A stretch of DNA of 64,000 nucleotides from Ochrobactrum sp. BTU1 (GTDB lineage: Bacteria; Pseudomonadota; Alphaproteobacteria; Rhizobiales; Rhizobiaceae), in assembly GCA_018798825.1 (NCBI GenBank), contig CP076354.1, forward strand, positions 310,001-374,000. Direction: 5' to 3'. Shown here piece by piece: positions 8,380 through 17,450 of the stretch. Position numbers and translations under genes: made by a program. The notes beneath the pieces were generated by a model that was not told the origin of the DNA, did no database searches, and worked only from the letters and a program-made list of their open reading frames with translations. How positions within the stretch are numbered: the stretch's first letter is position 1; each line of letters starts with the position of its first letter.

Positions 8380-10275
8380 ATGAGTAACGGATCGATTGCT
8401 TCCGATCTGGGGATATGCACGGCCATATCTGCCAGATTGGAGCGACGCGGTGTGTCGCGTGATTGCCTGACGAAAGCCTATGAAGCATCCATCATCAACG
8501 GGACAAGCTTTTGCGCCGAAATTTCGCATCAGCGGGGTGTTTCAGAGACGTTGTTGTTTGAAGCAATAGCCGACTATCTCGAATTGACATTCACAGAGGA
8601 GGTCCTCTCGTCACGCGTCATTGTTACGGGTGAAGAGACATCGGCGATTTTTACGGAGCCGGGACAATTGACGGTGCTCGGAAAGGACGGCACTTCCTAT
8701 CTTTATCTCGCCCCTACTGAAAGTCGTATTGCAAAACTGCGCGACCATATTCAGCAAACACCAGAACTGCGAGAGCGGATTAGAATTTCCACACCGTCGG
8801 TCATCAAGAAGATTCTTCGCCAGCGCCATCAGAAGGATTTGATCGCGCGGGCGCATGGAATGACACCACAGCTGTTTTCAGCAGCCCGGGTCCTTGAAAC
8901 GCCACAGGCTTTCATCATTGCAATGGGGCTTTATGCGTTTATTGCAAGTTTCGTGAATTGGCCGTCAAAAACTATTCTATTCCTGCACGTCTGTCTGACA
9001 TTGTTCTTTTTCGGCTGTGTACTCATCCGCCTCTTCGCAGCGGTTTCAAGCCGTCGTCTGCGTTTTCCAGAAATCGTGCCGTTTAATCGACGCGACTTGC
9101 CGGTCTACTCTGTTCTGGTACCGCTCTATCGTGAACAAGCAGTTGTGGGGCAACTAATTGCTTCGCTGGAGAGGCTTAACTGGCCGCGCAGCAAACTCGA
9201 TATCAAACTTGTCTGCGAGAGAGACGATTTTGATACCATCGGGGAAATCAGGGCGAGGGCTCTTCCATCAAATTATGAGCTGGTTCTTGTTCCAACAGGC
9301 GGTCCGCGCACCAAGCCGAAGGCGTTGAACTATGCGCTTCAATTTGCACGCGGCGAAATCATAGCCGTCTTCGATGCAGAGGATCGTCCTCATCCAGATC
9401 AGCTGCTTGAGGCATGGCAGGCGTTTCAGCGGGGTGGCGATCAGCTTGCTTGCGTTCAGGCGCCTTTGATTATCGGAAACTTCCGGCAAAACCTGCTCAC
9501 GCGTATGTTTGCATTTGAATATGCCACACTGTTCCGTGGGTTGTTGCCATGGCTTGCTTCCCAAGGATTGGTTATCCCACTGGGCGGCACATCCAATCAC
9601 TTCCGCCGTTCATGCCTTGACCAGGTTGGTGGGTGGGACGCCTATAATGTCACCGAGGATGCCGATCTTGGAATGCGGCTCGCTCGCTTTGGTTACGGTA
9701 TCGATGTTATCACGCGGGGCACCGTCGAAGACGCGCCGGTTGACTATTCGGTCTGGCATAAGCAGCGCACGCGCTGGATCAAAGGCTGGATGCAGACATG
9801 GCTCGTTCATGGACGTAATCCATATGCCACCTGGCGCGAGCTTGGCTGGTGGCGCTTCGTCGTCAACCAGATTTACACCTTGGGTATTATCGGTTCGGCG
9901 CTTCTGCATCCATTCATGCTGGTGACCGTGCTGGTTCTTGCAGGGTTTATGCTGTTTGGCCCTCTCGATTCCCAAAACCAGTGGCTGTTGCGCATTGATA
10001 TGATCAATATCATGCTGGCCTACCTGAGTTTCTATGTGCTTGGATCGAAGACTATGGAGCCGACGGAATTAGGCGGTTATGCCTATATTCTCGCCATCCC
10101 AGCCTATTGGGTCTTGATCTCAGTTTCGGCATGGCGAGCTCTGTGGCAGCTGGTGTGGAAGCCGCATCTCTGGGAGAAAACACCACACCAGCCAAGCACG
10201 TTCTATTTGCCGGAATCGGATGCCGCCGGTGTTTTGGAAGCAAGAAACTCAGCGCCTCGTCCGATAATGGATTGA
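8380..10275 (+). CDS. Membrane glycosyltransferase family 2 with N-terminal GspE/MshEN-like domain
   Basis: A 631-aa processive-type GT2 enzyme. Residues ~1-160 are a soluble domain with ALAEQLG-like repeats ([18 protein letters not shown]), resembling the N-terminal domain of GspE/MshE ATPases that in some proteins binds c-di-GMP. Two membrane segments follow (~180-225). The GT-A core then shows the substrate aspartates (FDAEDRP), the TEDADLG acid motif and the QxxRW-type signature [10 protein letters not shown], as in cellulose and hyaluronan synthases. Three or four membrane segments end the protein. It is likely to make or extrude a beta-linked polysaccharide, possibly under c-di-GMP control; the product is unknown. 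The architecture resembles the GT2/MshEN combination seen in NfrB-like proteins. Its last 73 bp overlap ppk2 on the other strand. Confidence 0.82.
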   Translation: MSNGSIASDLGICTAISARLERRGVSRDCLTKAYEASIINGTSFCAEISHQRGVSETLLFEAIADYLELTFTEEVLSSRVIVTGEETSAIFTEPGQLTVLGKDGTSYLYLAPTESRIAKLRDHIQQTPELRERIRISTPSVIKKILRQRHQKDLIARAHGMTPQLFSAARVLETPQAFIIAMGLYAFIASFVNWPSKTILFLHVCLTLFFFGCVLIRLFAAVSSRRLRFPEIVPFNRRDLPVYSVLVPLYREQAVVGQLIASLERLNWPRSKLDIKLVCERDDFDTIGEIRARALPSNYELVLVPTGGPRTKPKALNYALQFARGEIIAVFDAEDRPHPDQLLEAWQAFQRGGDQLACVQAPLIIGNFRQNLLTRMFAFEYATLFRGLLPWLASQGLVIPLGGTSNHFRRSCLDQVGGWDAYNVTEDADLGMRLARFGYGIDVITRGTVEDAPVDYSVWHKQRTRWIKGWMQTWLVHGRNPYATWRELGWWRFVVNQIYTLGIIGSALLHPFMLVTVLVLAGFMLFGPLDSQNQWLLRIDMINIMLAYLSFYVLGSKTMEPTELGGYAYILAIPAYWVLISVSAWRALWQLVWKPHLWEKTPHQPSTFYLPESDAAGVLEARNSAPRPIMD

Positions 10276-11192
10276 TCTTCGGGGCCGATGGCTTCGAGAT
10301 CACGCCCTTCATAAGGCAAACTCAGGAGAATGCGCCGGATTGCAGCCAATCTGGCGCGTCTCTTATCGTTGGATCGAATAATCGTCCATGGCGCGTAACC
10401 GCTATCTGTGCGCTCGAGCATGACATACAGCGCTTTGGAATAGTCATCCCAGCGTGAAATGCCCGCAACATCCATCGGTGAGAATTTCCAGCTTTTCAGT
10501 GGGCTGTGGCGGCGCTCATGGAAACGCTTGAGCTGCATTTCCTGTCCGATATCCAGCCAGAACTTGAACAGGTGGATACCTTCGGTGACGATCATCCGCT
10601 CGAAATCAGGCGTTTCCGTCAGAAACGTTTCAAGTTGCTCGGGCGTACAGAACTGCATGACGCGCTCAACACCTGCACGGTTATACCAGGAACGGTCGAA
10701 GGTGACGAATTCACCGGACGTGGGGAAGAGCTGTACGTAGCGCTGAAAATACCATTGACCGCGCTCGGTTTCAGTGGGCTTTGGCAAGGCGACATTGCGC
10801 GCAGTTCTGGGGTTCATGAACTGCCGGATGGTGAAGATTGTTCCACCTTTGCCAGCAGCATCCCGCCCTTCAAAGACGCTGATTACCCGTCCACCGGTAC
10901 TTTGCAGCCAGTATTGCATTTTGACGAGCTCGATTTGAAGCCGCTCCAGCGTTTCCTCATAATCCTTCGATTTCATTTTATCAGGATAAGGATATCCGCC
11001 AGATTGCAGAGCCTGGTCATCAATCCAGTCCGGAAGCTTGGGATCGTTGATATCGAACTTGTGGGTGTCGCCTTCGATTTTGATCTTCAGAGGCTTGTCG
11101 CCGGATTTTGAATTGTCTTTTTCCGCTTTCTTTTTGTTAGCTGTCTTTGAACTGTCACCCACGGCAAGCTCCTTTGGTTTATATAAAGGCAC
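10203..11192 (-). CDS. ppk2: Polyphosphate kinase 2
   Basis: Transfers phosphate between inorganic polyphosphate and nucleoside diphosphates, usually favouring NTP formation. It is 329 aa with one PPK2 domain from about residue 70. Walker A is [11 protein letters not shown] (~107-117), Walker B/lid is [14 protein letters not shown], and WKFSPMD with the Arg-rich [10 protein letters not shown] complete the PPK2 signature. The first 50 residues are a Lys/Ser/Asp-rich, probably disordered extension. Catalytic residues look intact. It is convergent with the GT2 gene and shares 73 bp of 3' sequence with it. No terminator fits between them, so the two transcripts must overlap. Confidence 0.92.
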   Translation of the reverse strand: MPLYKPKELAVGDSSKTANKKKAEKDNSKSGDKPLKIKIEGDTHKFDINDPKLPDWIDDQALQSGGYPYPDKMKSKDYEETLERLQIELVKMQYWLQSTGGRVISVFEGRDAAGKGGTIFTIRQFMNPRTARNVALPKPTETERGQWYFQRYVQLFPTSGEFVTFDRSWYNRAGVERVMQFCTPEQLETFLTETPDFERMIVTEGIHLFKFWLDIGQEMQLKRFHERRHSPLKSWKFSPMDVAGISRWDDYSKALYVMLERTDSGYAPWTIIRSNDKRRARLAAIRRILLSLPYEGRDLEAIGPEDQSIIGRGAEFLASKTPAASDSGK

Positions 11193-11323
11193 GTTTACGC
11201 AGTGCCCGCCGAACCTAGTGCATGCCGCAGAAATTGGGAAACCGTCTTCGCGGGGAAATCAGTTTACTGGGCTGATTTCTAATCCCGCTACGATCCGGTG
11301 ACGACATGCGCAAGAACAAGGAC

Positions 11324-11367
11324 TTAAAGCGCATCATTTGGAAATGATAAAATGCGATACGCTTTAA
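11324..11367. repeat. Nested palindrome in ppk2-phoR intergenic region
   Basis: Outer arms TTAAAGCG/CGCTTTAA (8 bp perfect) enclose an inner hairpin ATCATTT-GG-AAATGAT (7 bp perfect). The AGCGCATC segment resembles the scattered repeat family found elsewhere in the window, but the core differs. It may be a degenerate relative or a regulatory cruciform upstream of phoR. Confidence 0.5.
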
Positions 11368-11479
11368 TGCATGATATGGGCTGTTTATAAGCCGCGTAAA
11401 GGATCGTTGACCCGCTTTCGGGACAATTACATGCGTAAGGTAAATGGCTTGCGCGCTGTCTGAATTGAGAGATTTGAGA

Positions 11480-12769
11480 ATGAGTGAAAGCAGCAACCAA
11501 CCTTCTCCCGGTTCCGAGCCAGAGGAAACCCTCTTTGCTCCGCTTCTCAGGGTCAAGGGTGTGCTTATTGCCAGCATGGTGTTGGTGGTTTGCATCATGG
11601 TGCTGGAGTTGCCCTTGTGGTTTCGCATCCTTTTGATGGTTCTGGTCGTCGTTGGCGCCATCTGGGTCGCAAGCGCCACGCGCGATGACCCTGTTGAGGA
11701 AAAGCTGCAGGATGAACATCCCGTCAATGAAATGGCTGGTGTTTCCGGTGAGCGGCTTGCCGATCTTTTGACCGATCCGATGATTGTATTTGATCAGCGT
11801 GGAACTGTGCTGTTCGCAAATGCTGCAGCGCTCAGTGCCTTCCAGTCACTTGAAAAAGATACAGGTCTTTATCTGCGGTTTCGTGCTCCGGAAATGCACG
11901 CACTTATTCAAGGCGTGATTGCTGACGGTGAGCCGCGCAGCATAGATTATTTCGAGCGTGTGCCGATTGACCGCTGGTATAAGGCGATGGTGAAGGCTCT
12001 AAGGGATGCATCGGGCCAACCGGAACTTTTCGTTCTTTTGTTCCGCGATCAAAGCGAAACACGTCGCATCGACCGTATGCGTTCGGACTTTATCGCTAAT
12101 GCAAGCCACGAGTTGCGCACGCCGCTTGCCTCACTGCTTGGGTTCATCGAGACGCTGCAAGGCCCGGCTCGCAATGACGCAGGCGCACGCGAGCGCTTTC
12201 TGGGTATCATGCAGAAGCAGGCCGAGCGCATGTCGCGTCTGATTGACGATCTGCTTTCTCTCTCACGTTTGGAGATGCGCGCGCATTTGGCTGTGAGCGA
12301 ATGTGTGGATATGACCGCTGTGCTCAATCACGTAGCCGACACGCTGACACCTCTCGCCGCGGGTCTTGATGTCGTCATTGAGCGGCACTTCCCGGATCAT
12401 CCGGTGAATGTGACTGGCACCAGAGATGAACTTATCCAGGTTTTCCAGAACCTCGTTGAAAATGCCTGTAAGTATGGGCAGGGCGGCAAACGTATCATTC
12501 TAAGCCTGGACGAAGAGAGTAGCGAAAATGCCTCGGAAGTTGTAGCTTCGGTGCAGGATTTTGGTCCGGGCATTGCTGCCGAGCATCTCCCGCGTCTGAC
12601 CGAACGCTTTTACCGCATCGATGTCGAAACAAGCCGCGCTCAAAAGGGAACAGGTCTGGGACTTGCTATCGTCAAGCACATCCTCGCTCGCCATCGCGCC
12701 CGCCTTGTTGTGCGCTCGCAGCTTGGCGAAGGTTCTACCTTTATGGTCCGTCTGCCCAAGCGGGCGTAG
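11480..12769 (+). CDS. phoR: Phosphate-regulon-type sensor histidine kinase
   Basis: A 429-aa membrane histidine kinase. Two close hydrophobic segments lie at ~20-65, followed by a PAS-like domain (~90-195). The H-box NASHELRTPLASLLGFIETL has its phospho-acceptor at His210, and the N (FQNLVENACKYG), G1 (DFGPGIAAEHLPRL) and G2 (GTGLGLAIVKHIL) boxes follow. The GFIETLQGPARNDA segment and short N-terminus match PhoR, which activates PhoB under phosphate limitation. Pst genes and phoB are not adjacent here, so PhoR is assigned from domain sequence and could be a paralogue. The ATG at 11480 is preferred over in-frame 11444 because it follows a GAGAGATTTGAG stretch and begins a normal cytoplasmic N-terminus. 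Confidence 0.78.
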   Translation: MSESSNQPSPGSEPEETLFAPLLRVKGVLIASMVLVVCIMVLELPLWFRILLMVLVVVGAIWVASATRDDPVEEKLQDEHPVNEMAGVSGERLADLLTDPMIVFDQRGTVLFANAAALSAFQSLEKDTGLYLRFRAPEMHALIQGVIADGEPRSIDYFERVPIDRWYKAMVKALRDASGQPELFVLLFRDQSETRRIDRMRSDFIANASHELRTPLASLLGFIETLQGPARNDAGARERFLGIMQKQAERMSRLIDDLLSLSRLEMRAHLAVSECVDMTAVLNHVADTLTPLAAGLDVVIERHFPDHPVNVTGTRDELIQVFQNLVENACKYGQGGKRIILSLDEESSENASEVVASVQDFGPGIAAEHLPRLTERFYRIDVETSRAQKGTGLGLAIVKHILARHRARLVVRSQLGEGSTFMVRLPKRA

Positions 12770-12791
12770 GCAGATCATCCATGCTTCTTAT

Positions 12792-12837
12792 AGCATTTCC
12801 AGCAAAAGTGCGAAGCGGTTTTGCGTAGGATAATGCG
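12792..12837. repeat. Dispersed palindromic repeat, subfamily B copy 1
   Basis: A 46-bp element beginning AGCATTTCCAGCAAAAGTGC and ending TAATGCG. It is nearly identical to the copy at 22083-22128 and shares the AAAGTGCGAAGCGGTTTT core with the GCATCCCGAAAAGTG family. It lies just after phoR. Confidence 0.8.
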
Positions 12838-12850
12838 TAAAAACAAATAG

Positions 12851-12894
12851 TTACAGCGGTTCCAACGATTCTTTCTTAACTGGAACCGCTGTAA
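12851..12894. terminator. Perfect 14-bp inverted repeat between phoR and gcrA
   Basis: TTACAGCGGTTCCA and TGGAACCGCTGTAA pair perfectly around a 16-nt loop. It lies 80 bp after phoR and 100 bp past the gcrA stop. No long T-run adjoins it, so it is either a weak terminator or a processing or regulatory hairpin. Confidence 0.45.
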
Positions 12895-12935
12895 CGGACA
12901 GTTGGTAGCCGCCTTGAGCAGAGAGAGAGCAAAGA

Positions 12936-12968
12936 AAAAACCCCGGAGCGGAAACGCTGTCGGGGTTT
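12936..12968 (-). terminator. Rho-independent terminator of gcrA
   Basis: On the minus strand AAACCCCG pairs with CGGGGTTT around a GC-rich loop, followed by a T-run. It is placed 28 bp after the gcrA stop. Confidence 0.8.
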
Positions 12969-12995
12969 AAATTTATTGGACGCTGGTAAAGGAGA

Positions 12996-13550
12996 TTAGC
13001 GCGCGCGACGACGTTCCGCCGTCGGCTGGAAAGCCAACTTCGAATGATAGCTGCAATATGGGCTGGATTCACCGGATTCACTGCCGCAGAAGTGGAAATC
13101 TTCATTGAGCGGATCGCCAATCGGCCACTTGCAGGTGCGCTCGCTGAGCTGCAGAAGCGTCAGCTTACGGGAGATTGGAACAACAACGTCTGACGCTGGG
13201 CGTACGACGCGTTCTGTTACGGCATCTGCAACGTACTCCATCTGAAGCGCGGTTGCGCCGACGGTCTGCGTGACAGTTGCTGTGCGAATGGTTGTGGTCG
13301 CCTGTGGGCGGCTTGCACCATTGCTATGGGTGGTTGCTGCAGGACGCGGGGTCGCTGCAACGGTATTTACTTTTTTACTGCGTGGGGCTGCGGTCGTGGT
13401 CTTACCACGACCCGAAAGCTTCAGGCGGTGCACTTTGCCGATCACTGCATTGCGGCTGACGCCGCCAAGCTGCGCTGCGATCTGGCTTGCACTCAAGCCT
13501 TCGTTCCATAATTTCTTTAGCAGTTCGACGCGCTCATCTGTCCAGTTCAT
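12996..13550 (-). CDS. gcrA: GcrA cell-cycle regulator
   Basis: A sigma70-associated transcription factor that activates cell-cycle promoters, preferring GANTC sites methylated by CcrM. The product is 184 aa. The N-terminal helix-turn-helix MNWTDERVELLKKLW...SASQIAAQLGGVSRNAVIGKVHRL is the GcrA signature. A Thr/Ala/Pro-rich linker follows, then the C-terminal region with conserved CKWPIGDP and the Cys/His pair of FHFCG...YCSYHSKLAF. The ATG at 13550 has GGAG nine bases upstream and begins exactly at the domain; a TTG five codons earlier is possible but less likely. Like other GcrA genes it is monocistronic with its own terminator. Confidence 0.95.
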   Translation of the reverse strand: MNWTDERVELLKKLWNEGLSASQIAAQLGGVSRNAVIGKVHRLKLSGRGKTTTAAPRSKKVNTVAATPRPAATTHSNGASRPQATTTIRTATVTQTVGATALQMEYVADAVTERVVRPASDVVVPISRKLTLLQLSERTCKWPIGDPLNEDFHFCGSESGESSPYCSYHSKLAFQPTAERRRAR

Positions 13551-13565
13551 CGCCCTGGGCTCCAA

Positions 13566-14026
13566 TCAGTTTTCGTTATCCGGAATCCACCAGCGTCCCC
13601 GGATTGCTCCAGGCACAAACACTATATCTATCCGGGTGACTAGGTCCGCCGTACGAAATGTAGTTTTTTACTTTAAATAGAAACTACAATACCGAACGAC
13701 TCCATGACAAGGGATAGCCTTGCCAGGCGGATTCCATTTTTATGGTTTTCCCCAACTTGGGTGCTAAAGACGGTTTTTCTGAGTCAGCTACGCGTATTTC
13801 GCGGTGCATTTCAGAGGGGTTTCCCGTCGGGGAAGACATCTGGCGTCTATATATCGACCCGATCTGCAAAATGCCACCCCTGCAACTGCATAGGTGCCAT
13901 CTTAATCCCGCTCTTTATAATGTGAGCTTCCCGCATGAACTCATGCATAAAGATGCATGATTATCCGGGTGGGCTTTGATTGACATTTTTTTTGCGAGCG
14001 CCAATATACGCGCGGGATTAAATATT
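13566..14026. other. Long intergenic region upstream of gcrA and arg operon
   Basis: About 460 bp with no convincing gene. Short open frames here (e.g. 13684-13960) lack ribosome sites and protein-like composition. An inverted repeat TGTAGTTT/AAACTACA with a 14-nt spacer lies at 13659-13688, about 110 bp upstream of the gcrA start, and could be regulatory. The terminator at 14028-14048 implies that some RNA is transcribed rightwards across this region: an unannotated sRNA or an arg leader transcript. Confidence 0.4.
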
Positions 14027-14027
14027 G

Positions 14028-14048
14028 CCGCCCTGAGGGCGGTTTTTT
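14028..14048 (+). terminator. Intrinsic terminator upstream of the argD leader ORF
   Basis: CCGCCC-TGA-GGGCGG followed by TTTTTT is a textbook terminator. No gene precedes it on this strand for more than 1 kb. It either ends a small RNA or attenuates transcription into the arg operon 157 bp downstream. Confidence 0.75.
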
Positions 14049-14066
14049 ATTTCCGCCGGGAGGACC

Positions 14067-14180
14067 ATGCAAAGACATGTGATCCCCGAACCCGCCAGTG
14101 AACGATTGCGTTCATGTGCGGGACATCAACACAATGGGAAACGCTGCCTGACCGGCCCTAGCCGGAGGCGCTGCATTTAA
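14067..14180 (+). CDS. Candidate Arg-rich leader peptide ORF upstream of argD, 37 codons
   Basis: A short ORF with a very good ribosome site (GGGAGGACC immediately before the ATG), ending 24 bp before argD. The 37-residue product has seven arginines, including three consecutive near the end (PSRRRCI), and three cysteines. Codons within it also form a small stem CCGGC-CCTA-GCCGG at 14152-14165. Position, RBS and late Arg run suit a leader peptide sensing charged tRNA-Arg or ribosome stalling. No matching attenuator terminator lies between it and argD, so control could instead be translational. This is inference from sequence; chance is not excluded. Confidence 0.42.
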   Translation: MQRHVIPEPASERLRSCAGHQHNGKRCLTGPSRRRCI

Positions 14181-14204
14181 AAGGCTAATGGAGGCCTGAC
14201 TGCA

Positions 14205-15416
14205 ATGACCGACGTTACGACTGTGCAACCGCTCTACGACACTTACAATCGTGCGGCTCTGCGCTTCGAGCGAGGTGAGGGCATCTGGCTTATTACCGAA
14301 GGCGGCGACCGTTATCTCGATTTCGCAGCTGGCATCGCGGTTAACTCGCTGGGCCACTCCCATCCGCATCTGGTTAATACGCTTAAAGAGCAGGCTGACA
14401 AGCTCTGGCACCTGTCGAACCTCTATGAAGTTCCTGGTCAGGAAAAGCTTGGCAAACGTCTCGTAGATGCGACTTTTGCGGACAAGGTATTCTTCACCAA
14501 TTCCGGTGCTGAAGCGCTGGAATGCGCGATCAAGACCGCGCGCCGCTATCATTATGTAAACGGCAATCCTGAGCGCTTCCGCGTCATCACCTTTGAAGGC
14601 GCGTTCCACGGCCGTACGCTGGCAACGATCGCTGCTGGCGGTCAGGCTAAGTATCTCGAAGGTTTTGGCCCGAAGGTCGAGGGCTTCGATCAGGTTCCAT
14701 TCGGCGATGAAGCGGCGCTGCGTGCCGCAATCACCGAAGAAACTGCAGCAATTCTGCTTGAGCCTGTGCAGGGCGAGGGCGGTCTGCGCGGCTTCCCTGA
14801 AGAATTCATGCGTCTTCTGCGCAAGATCTGCGACGACAAGGGTCTTCTTCTGATCCTTGACGAAGTGCAGACCGGCGTTGGCCGTACCGGCAAGCTTTTT
14901 GCCCATGAGTGGTCGGGCATCACGCCAGACATCATGGCAGTCGCAAAGGGTATCGGCGGTGGCTTCCCAATGGGCGCTTGCCTTGCAACAGCAGAAGCTG
15001 CCAAGGGCATGGTGGCTGGCGTTCACGGCACGACCTACGGCGGCAACCCGCTTGCTATGGCTGTTGGCAATGCCGTGCTGGATGTCGTGCTGGCTGACGG
15101 CTTCCTTGAAAACGTGCAGGAAACTGCGCTGGCCATGAAGCAGGGCCTTGCCTCGATCATCGATCGTTTTCCGAACGTTATTTCGGAAGTACGCGGTCGC
15201 GGCCTGTTGATGGGCATCAAGTGCGTGGTTCCTAACGTGAACCTTATTCAGGCTCTACGTGATGAGCATCTGCTCAGCGTTGGCGCTGGCGACAATGTCG
15301 TTCGTATCCTGCCTCCGCTGGTTACGACGCCTGAAGAGGCCCGTGAAGCACTGGCACGCATTGAAGCGGCCGTTGAACGGCTTTCCGTCGCAAATCCGAT
15401 CAGCAAGACGGCATAA
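14205..15416 (+). CDS. argD: Acetylornithine aminotransferase
   Basis: PLP enzyme of arginine biosynthesis that converts N-acetylglutamate semialdehyde to N-acetylornithine; ArgD enzymes often also act on succinyl-diaminopimelate. It is 403 aa, full length for class III aminotransferases. The protein shows [17 protein letters not shown] (cofactor phosphate site), the [12 protein letters not shown] loop, [18 protein letters not shown], and the Schiff-base lysine in [15 protein letters not shown]. It starts an operon with argF (4-bp gap) and hslO (1-bp gap), an arrangement conserved in Rhizobiales. GGAGG lies ten bases before the ATG. Confidence 0.95.
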   Translation: MTDVTTVQPLYDTYNRAALRFERGEGIWLITEGGDRYLDFAAGIAVNSLGHSHPHLVNTLKEQADKLWHLSNLYEVPGQEKLGKRLVDATFADKVFFTNSGAEALECAIKTARRYHYVNGNPERFRVITFEGAFHGRTLATIAAGGQAKYLEGFGPKVEGFDQVPFGDEAALRAAITEETAAILLEPVQGEGGLRGFPEEFMRLLRKICDDKGLLLILDEVQTGVGRTGKLFAHEWSGITPDIMAVAKGIGGGFPMGACLATAEAAKGMVAGVHGTTYGGNPLAMAVGNAVLDVVLADGFLENVQETALAMKQGLASIIDRFPNVISEVRGRGLLMGIKCVVPNVNLIQALRDEHLLSVGAGDNVVRILPPLVTTPEEAREALARIEAAVERLSVANPISKTA

Positions 15417-15420
15417 AATC

Positions 15421-16344
15421 ATGGCGAACAACGGTATCAAGCACTTCATCGATTTATCGACAGTTCCATCATCGGAACTGCGTGTCATCATGGAAGACGC
15501 CAAGGCCCGCAAAGCACGTCTGAAGGCTGGCGAGATCGAAAAGCCTTTCGCTGGCAAGGTTCTGGCGATGATTTTCGAAAAGCCGTCCACCCGTACCCGC
15601 GTATCGTTTGACGTCGGTATGCGTCAGCTCGGCGGTGAGACGATCATGCTCACGGGGTCGGAGATGCAGCTCGGTCGCAGCGAGACGATTGCGGACACCG
15701 CTAAGGTGCTTTCGCGCTATGTTGACGCGATCATGATCCGCACGACATCGCATGATCGTATGCTGGAATTGGCCGAATACGCGACTGTTCCAGTGATTAA
15801 TGCACTGACCGACGACACACACCCTTGTCAGATCATGGCTGACGTTCTTACATATGAGGAACATCGCGGCTCGATCAAAGGCAAGACCTTTGCCTGGATG
15901 GGGGACGGTAACAACGTCCTGCATTCGCTTGTGGAAGCTGCGGCGCGTTTTGATTTCAACGTCAATATCGCAACGCCGGAAGGCAGCGAGCCGAAGCAGC
16001 AATATATTGATTGGGCAAAGGCAAACGGCGCGAAAATCCTGTCCACAGTAGACCCGGACAAGGCAGTGAACGGTGCAGATTGCATCGTCACAGACACCTG
16101 GGTTTCGATGGGGCAGGAAGATCACGCTCGCGGCCATAATGTTTTCATGCCCTATCAGGTCAATGCGCATCTGATGGCTAAAGCTGACCCGAAGGCGCTT
16201 TTCATGCACTGCCTGCCCGCACATCGCGGCGAGGAAGTGACCGACGAAGTGATCGACGGCCCGCAATCGGTCGTATTCGATGAAGCTGAAAACAGGCTCC
16301 ACGCCCAGAAGGCCATTCTGGCATGGTGCCTGCAAGGAGCATAA
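15421..16344 (+). CDS. argF: Ornithine carbamoyltransferase
   Basis: Forms citrulline from ornithine and carbamoyl phosphate in arginine biosynthesis. It is 307 aa from the ATG at 15421, four bases after argD; an open frame extends to 15259 but lies inside argD. Family motifs are complete: the carbamoyl-phosphate loop [15 protein letters not shown] (STRTR), the [11 protein letters not shown] motif, [12 protein letters not shown], and the ornithine loop [16 protein letters not shown]. No residue is missing. Confidence 0.96.
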   Translation: MANNGIKHFIDLSTVPSSELRVIMEDAKARKARLKAGEIEKPFAGKVLAMIFEKPSTRTRVSFDVGMRQLGGETIMLTGSEMQLGRSETIADTAKVLSRYVDAIMIRTTSHDRMLELAEYATVPVINALTDDTHPCQIMADVLTYEEHRGSIKGKTFAWMGDGNNVLHSLVEAAARFDFNVNIATPEGSEPKQQYIDWAKANGAKILSTVDPDKAVNGADCIVTDTWVSMGQEDHARGHNVFMPYQVNAHLMAKADPKALFMHCLPAHRGEEVTDEVIDGPQSVVFDEAENRLHAQKAILAWCLQGA

Positions 16345-16345
16345 T

Positions 16346-17368
16346 TTGGCTGACAAGACCAGCATTGAGCATAACGAAGAAGAAGTCGTTCAGATCGACC
16401 TGAATAACTTCGACTTCGCGGGCGATGACGCCGTTGTGCCCTTCCAGGTGGAAGGGCTCGACGTGCGCGGTCGCGCCGTTCAGTTGGGTGCAAGCATCGA
16501 CGCTATTCTCAAGCGTCATAACTATCCGGAAACAGTTGCACGCCTGCTGGCAGAAGCGACTGTGCTCACGGTTCTGCTTGGCACGTCTCTGAAATTCGAA
16601 GGCAAGTTCATCTTCCAGACCCAGTCCGACGGACCTGTCGATATGCTGGTCGTGGATTTCCGTACACCGCGTTCGGTGCGTGCTTACGCGCGTTTTGATG
16701 CCGAGCGCGTCGCGGAGGCGGTGAGCGCAGGCAAGACACGTCCGGAAGAACTGCTTGGACGTGGCACGCTTGCTTTTACGGTTGACCAAGGTTCCCACAC
16801 GCAGCGCTATCAGGGCATTGTGGCTCTCGATGGATCGACGCTGGAAGAGATCGCACGTACCTACTTCCGCCAGTCGGAGCAGATTGCAACCGATATGAAG
16901 CTAAGCGTTGCAAAGCTCGTTGAGCGCGGCAGCGACGGCAAATTGGTCGAACGTTGGCGCGCCGGTGGCTTGATGATCCAGTTCCTGCCGGAATCCGAAA
17001 TTCGGTCACGCATGCCGGACCTTCCGGGTGGCGATGGCGACGAAAACACAGTTGTTCTCGACCTTGAAGACGACGGCTGGGATGAAGCGCGCTCGCTGGT
17101 TGGCACGATTGAAAGCTCGGAACTGACCGACCCGCAGGTTGGCTCGGAACGTCTGCTTTATCGTCTGTTCCATGAGCGTGGCGTTCGCATCTATGAGGCG
17201 ATCCGGGTTGTCGATGATTGCGCTTGTTCGCGCGAGAAGATCGAAGGTGTCTTTTCAAACTTCTCGGCTGAAGAAATTCAGGATAGCGTCGAGGATGGCA
17301 AGATTTCGGTTACGTGCGAATTCTGCTCCAAAACCTATGAGTTTGATCCTGCACAGTTTGCGAAATAA
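16346..17368 (+). CDS. hslO: Redox-regulated chaperone Hsp33
   Basis: A cytoplasmic holdase activated by oxidation that protects unfolded proteins under oxidative or heat stress. It is 340 aa from a TTG at 16346, one base after the argF stop, with AAGGAG six bases upstream; an ATG at 16280 lies inside argF and is rejected. The C-terminal zinc-binding redox switch is intact: CxC (DDCACSRE) and CxxC (TCEFCSKTY). Residues ~215-235 contain an acidic insert (GGDGDENTVVLDLEDD). Linkage to argDF suggests co-transcription. Confidence 0.93.
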   Translation: MADKTSIEHNEEEVVQIDLNNFDFAGDDAVVPFQVEGLDVRGRAVQLGASIDAILKRHNYPETVARLLAEATVLTVLLGTSLKFEGKFIFQTQSDGPVDMLVVDFRTPRSVRAYARFDAERVAEAVSAGKTRPEELLGRGTLAFTVDQGSHTQRYQGIVALDGSTLEEIARTYFRQSEQIATDMKLSVAKLVERGSDGKLVERWRAGGLMIQFLPESEIRSRMPDLPGGDGDENTVVLDLEDDGWDEARSLVGTIESSELTDPQVGSERLLYRLFHERGVRIYEAIRVVDDCACSREKIEGVFSNFSAEEIQDSVEDGKISVTCEFCSKTYEFDPAQFAK

Positions 17369-17372
17369 ACAA

Positions 17373-17410
17373 GCGCATCCCGAAAAAGCGCGACGCGGTT
17401 TTCGGGATAT
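17373..17410. repeat. Dispersed palindromic repeat, copy A1 (degenerate)
   Basis: A GCGCATCCCGAAAAAGCGCG...GCGGTTTTCGGG element just after hslO. The right arm (GATATGTGACG) has diverged from the usual GATGCGC. Confidence 0.65.
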
Positions 17411-17420
17411 GTGACGAATG

Positions 17421-17450
17421 AAAAAGGCGCTTCAATAGAAGCGCCTTTTT
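17421..17450. terminator. Bidirectional terminator between hslO and apaG
   Basis: AAAAAGGCGCTTC and GAAGCGCCTTTTT form a perfect stem with A/T flanks on both sides, serving the convergent hslO and apaG transcripts. It touches the apaG stop codon. Confidence 0.88.

Noticed and set aside
13684..13960. Small ORFs in the gcrA-argD gap
   Set aside because: They overlap each other on both strands, lack Shine-Dalgarno sequences and have no protein-like hydrophobic or domain pattern.
14112..15026. 304-codon open frame antisense to argD
   Set aside because: argD motifs are complete on the plus strand and the antisense product resembles nothing.
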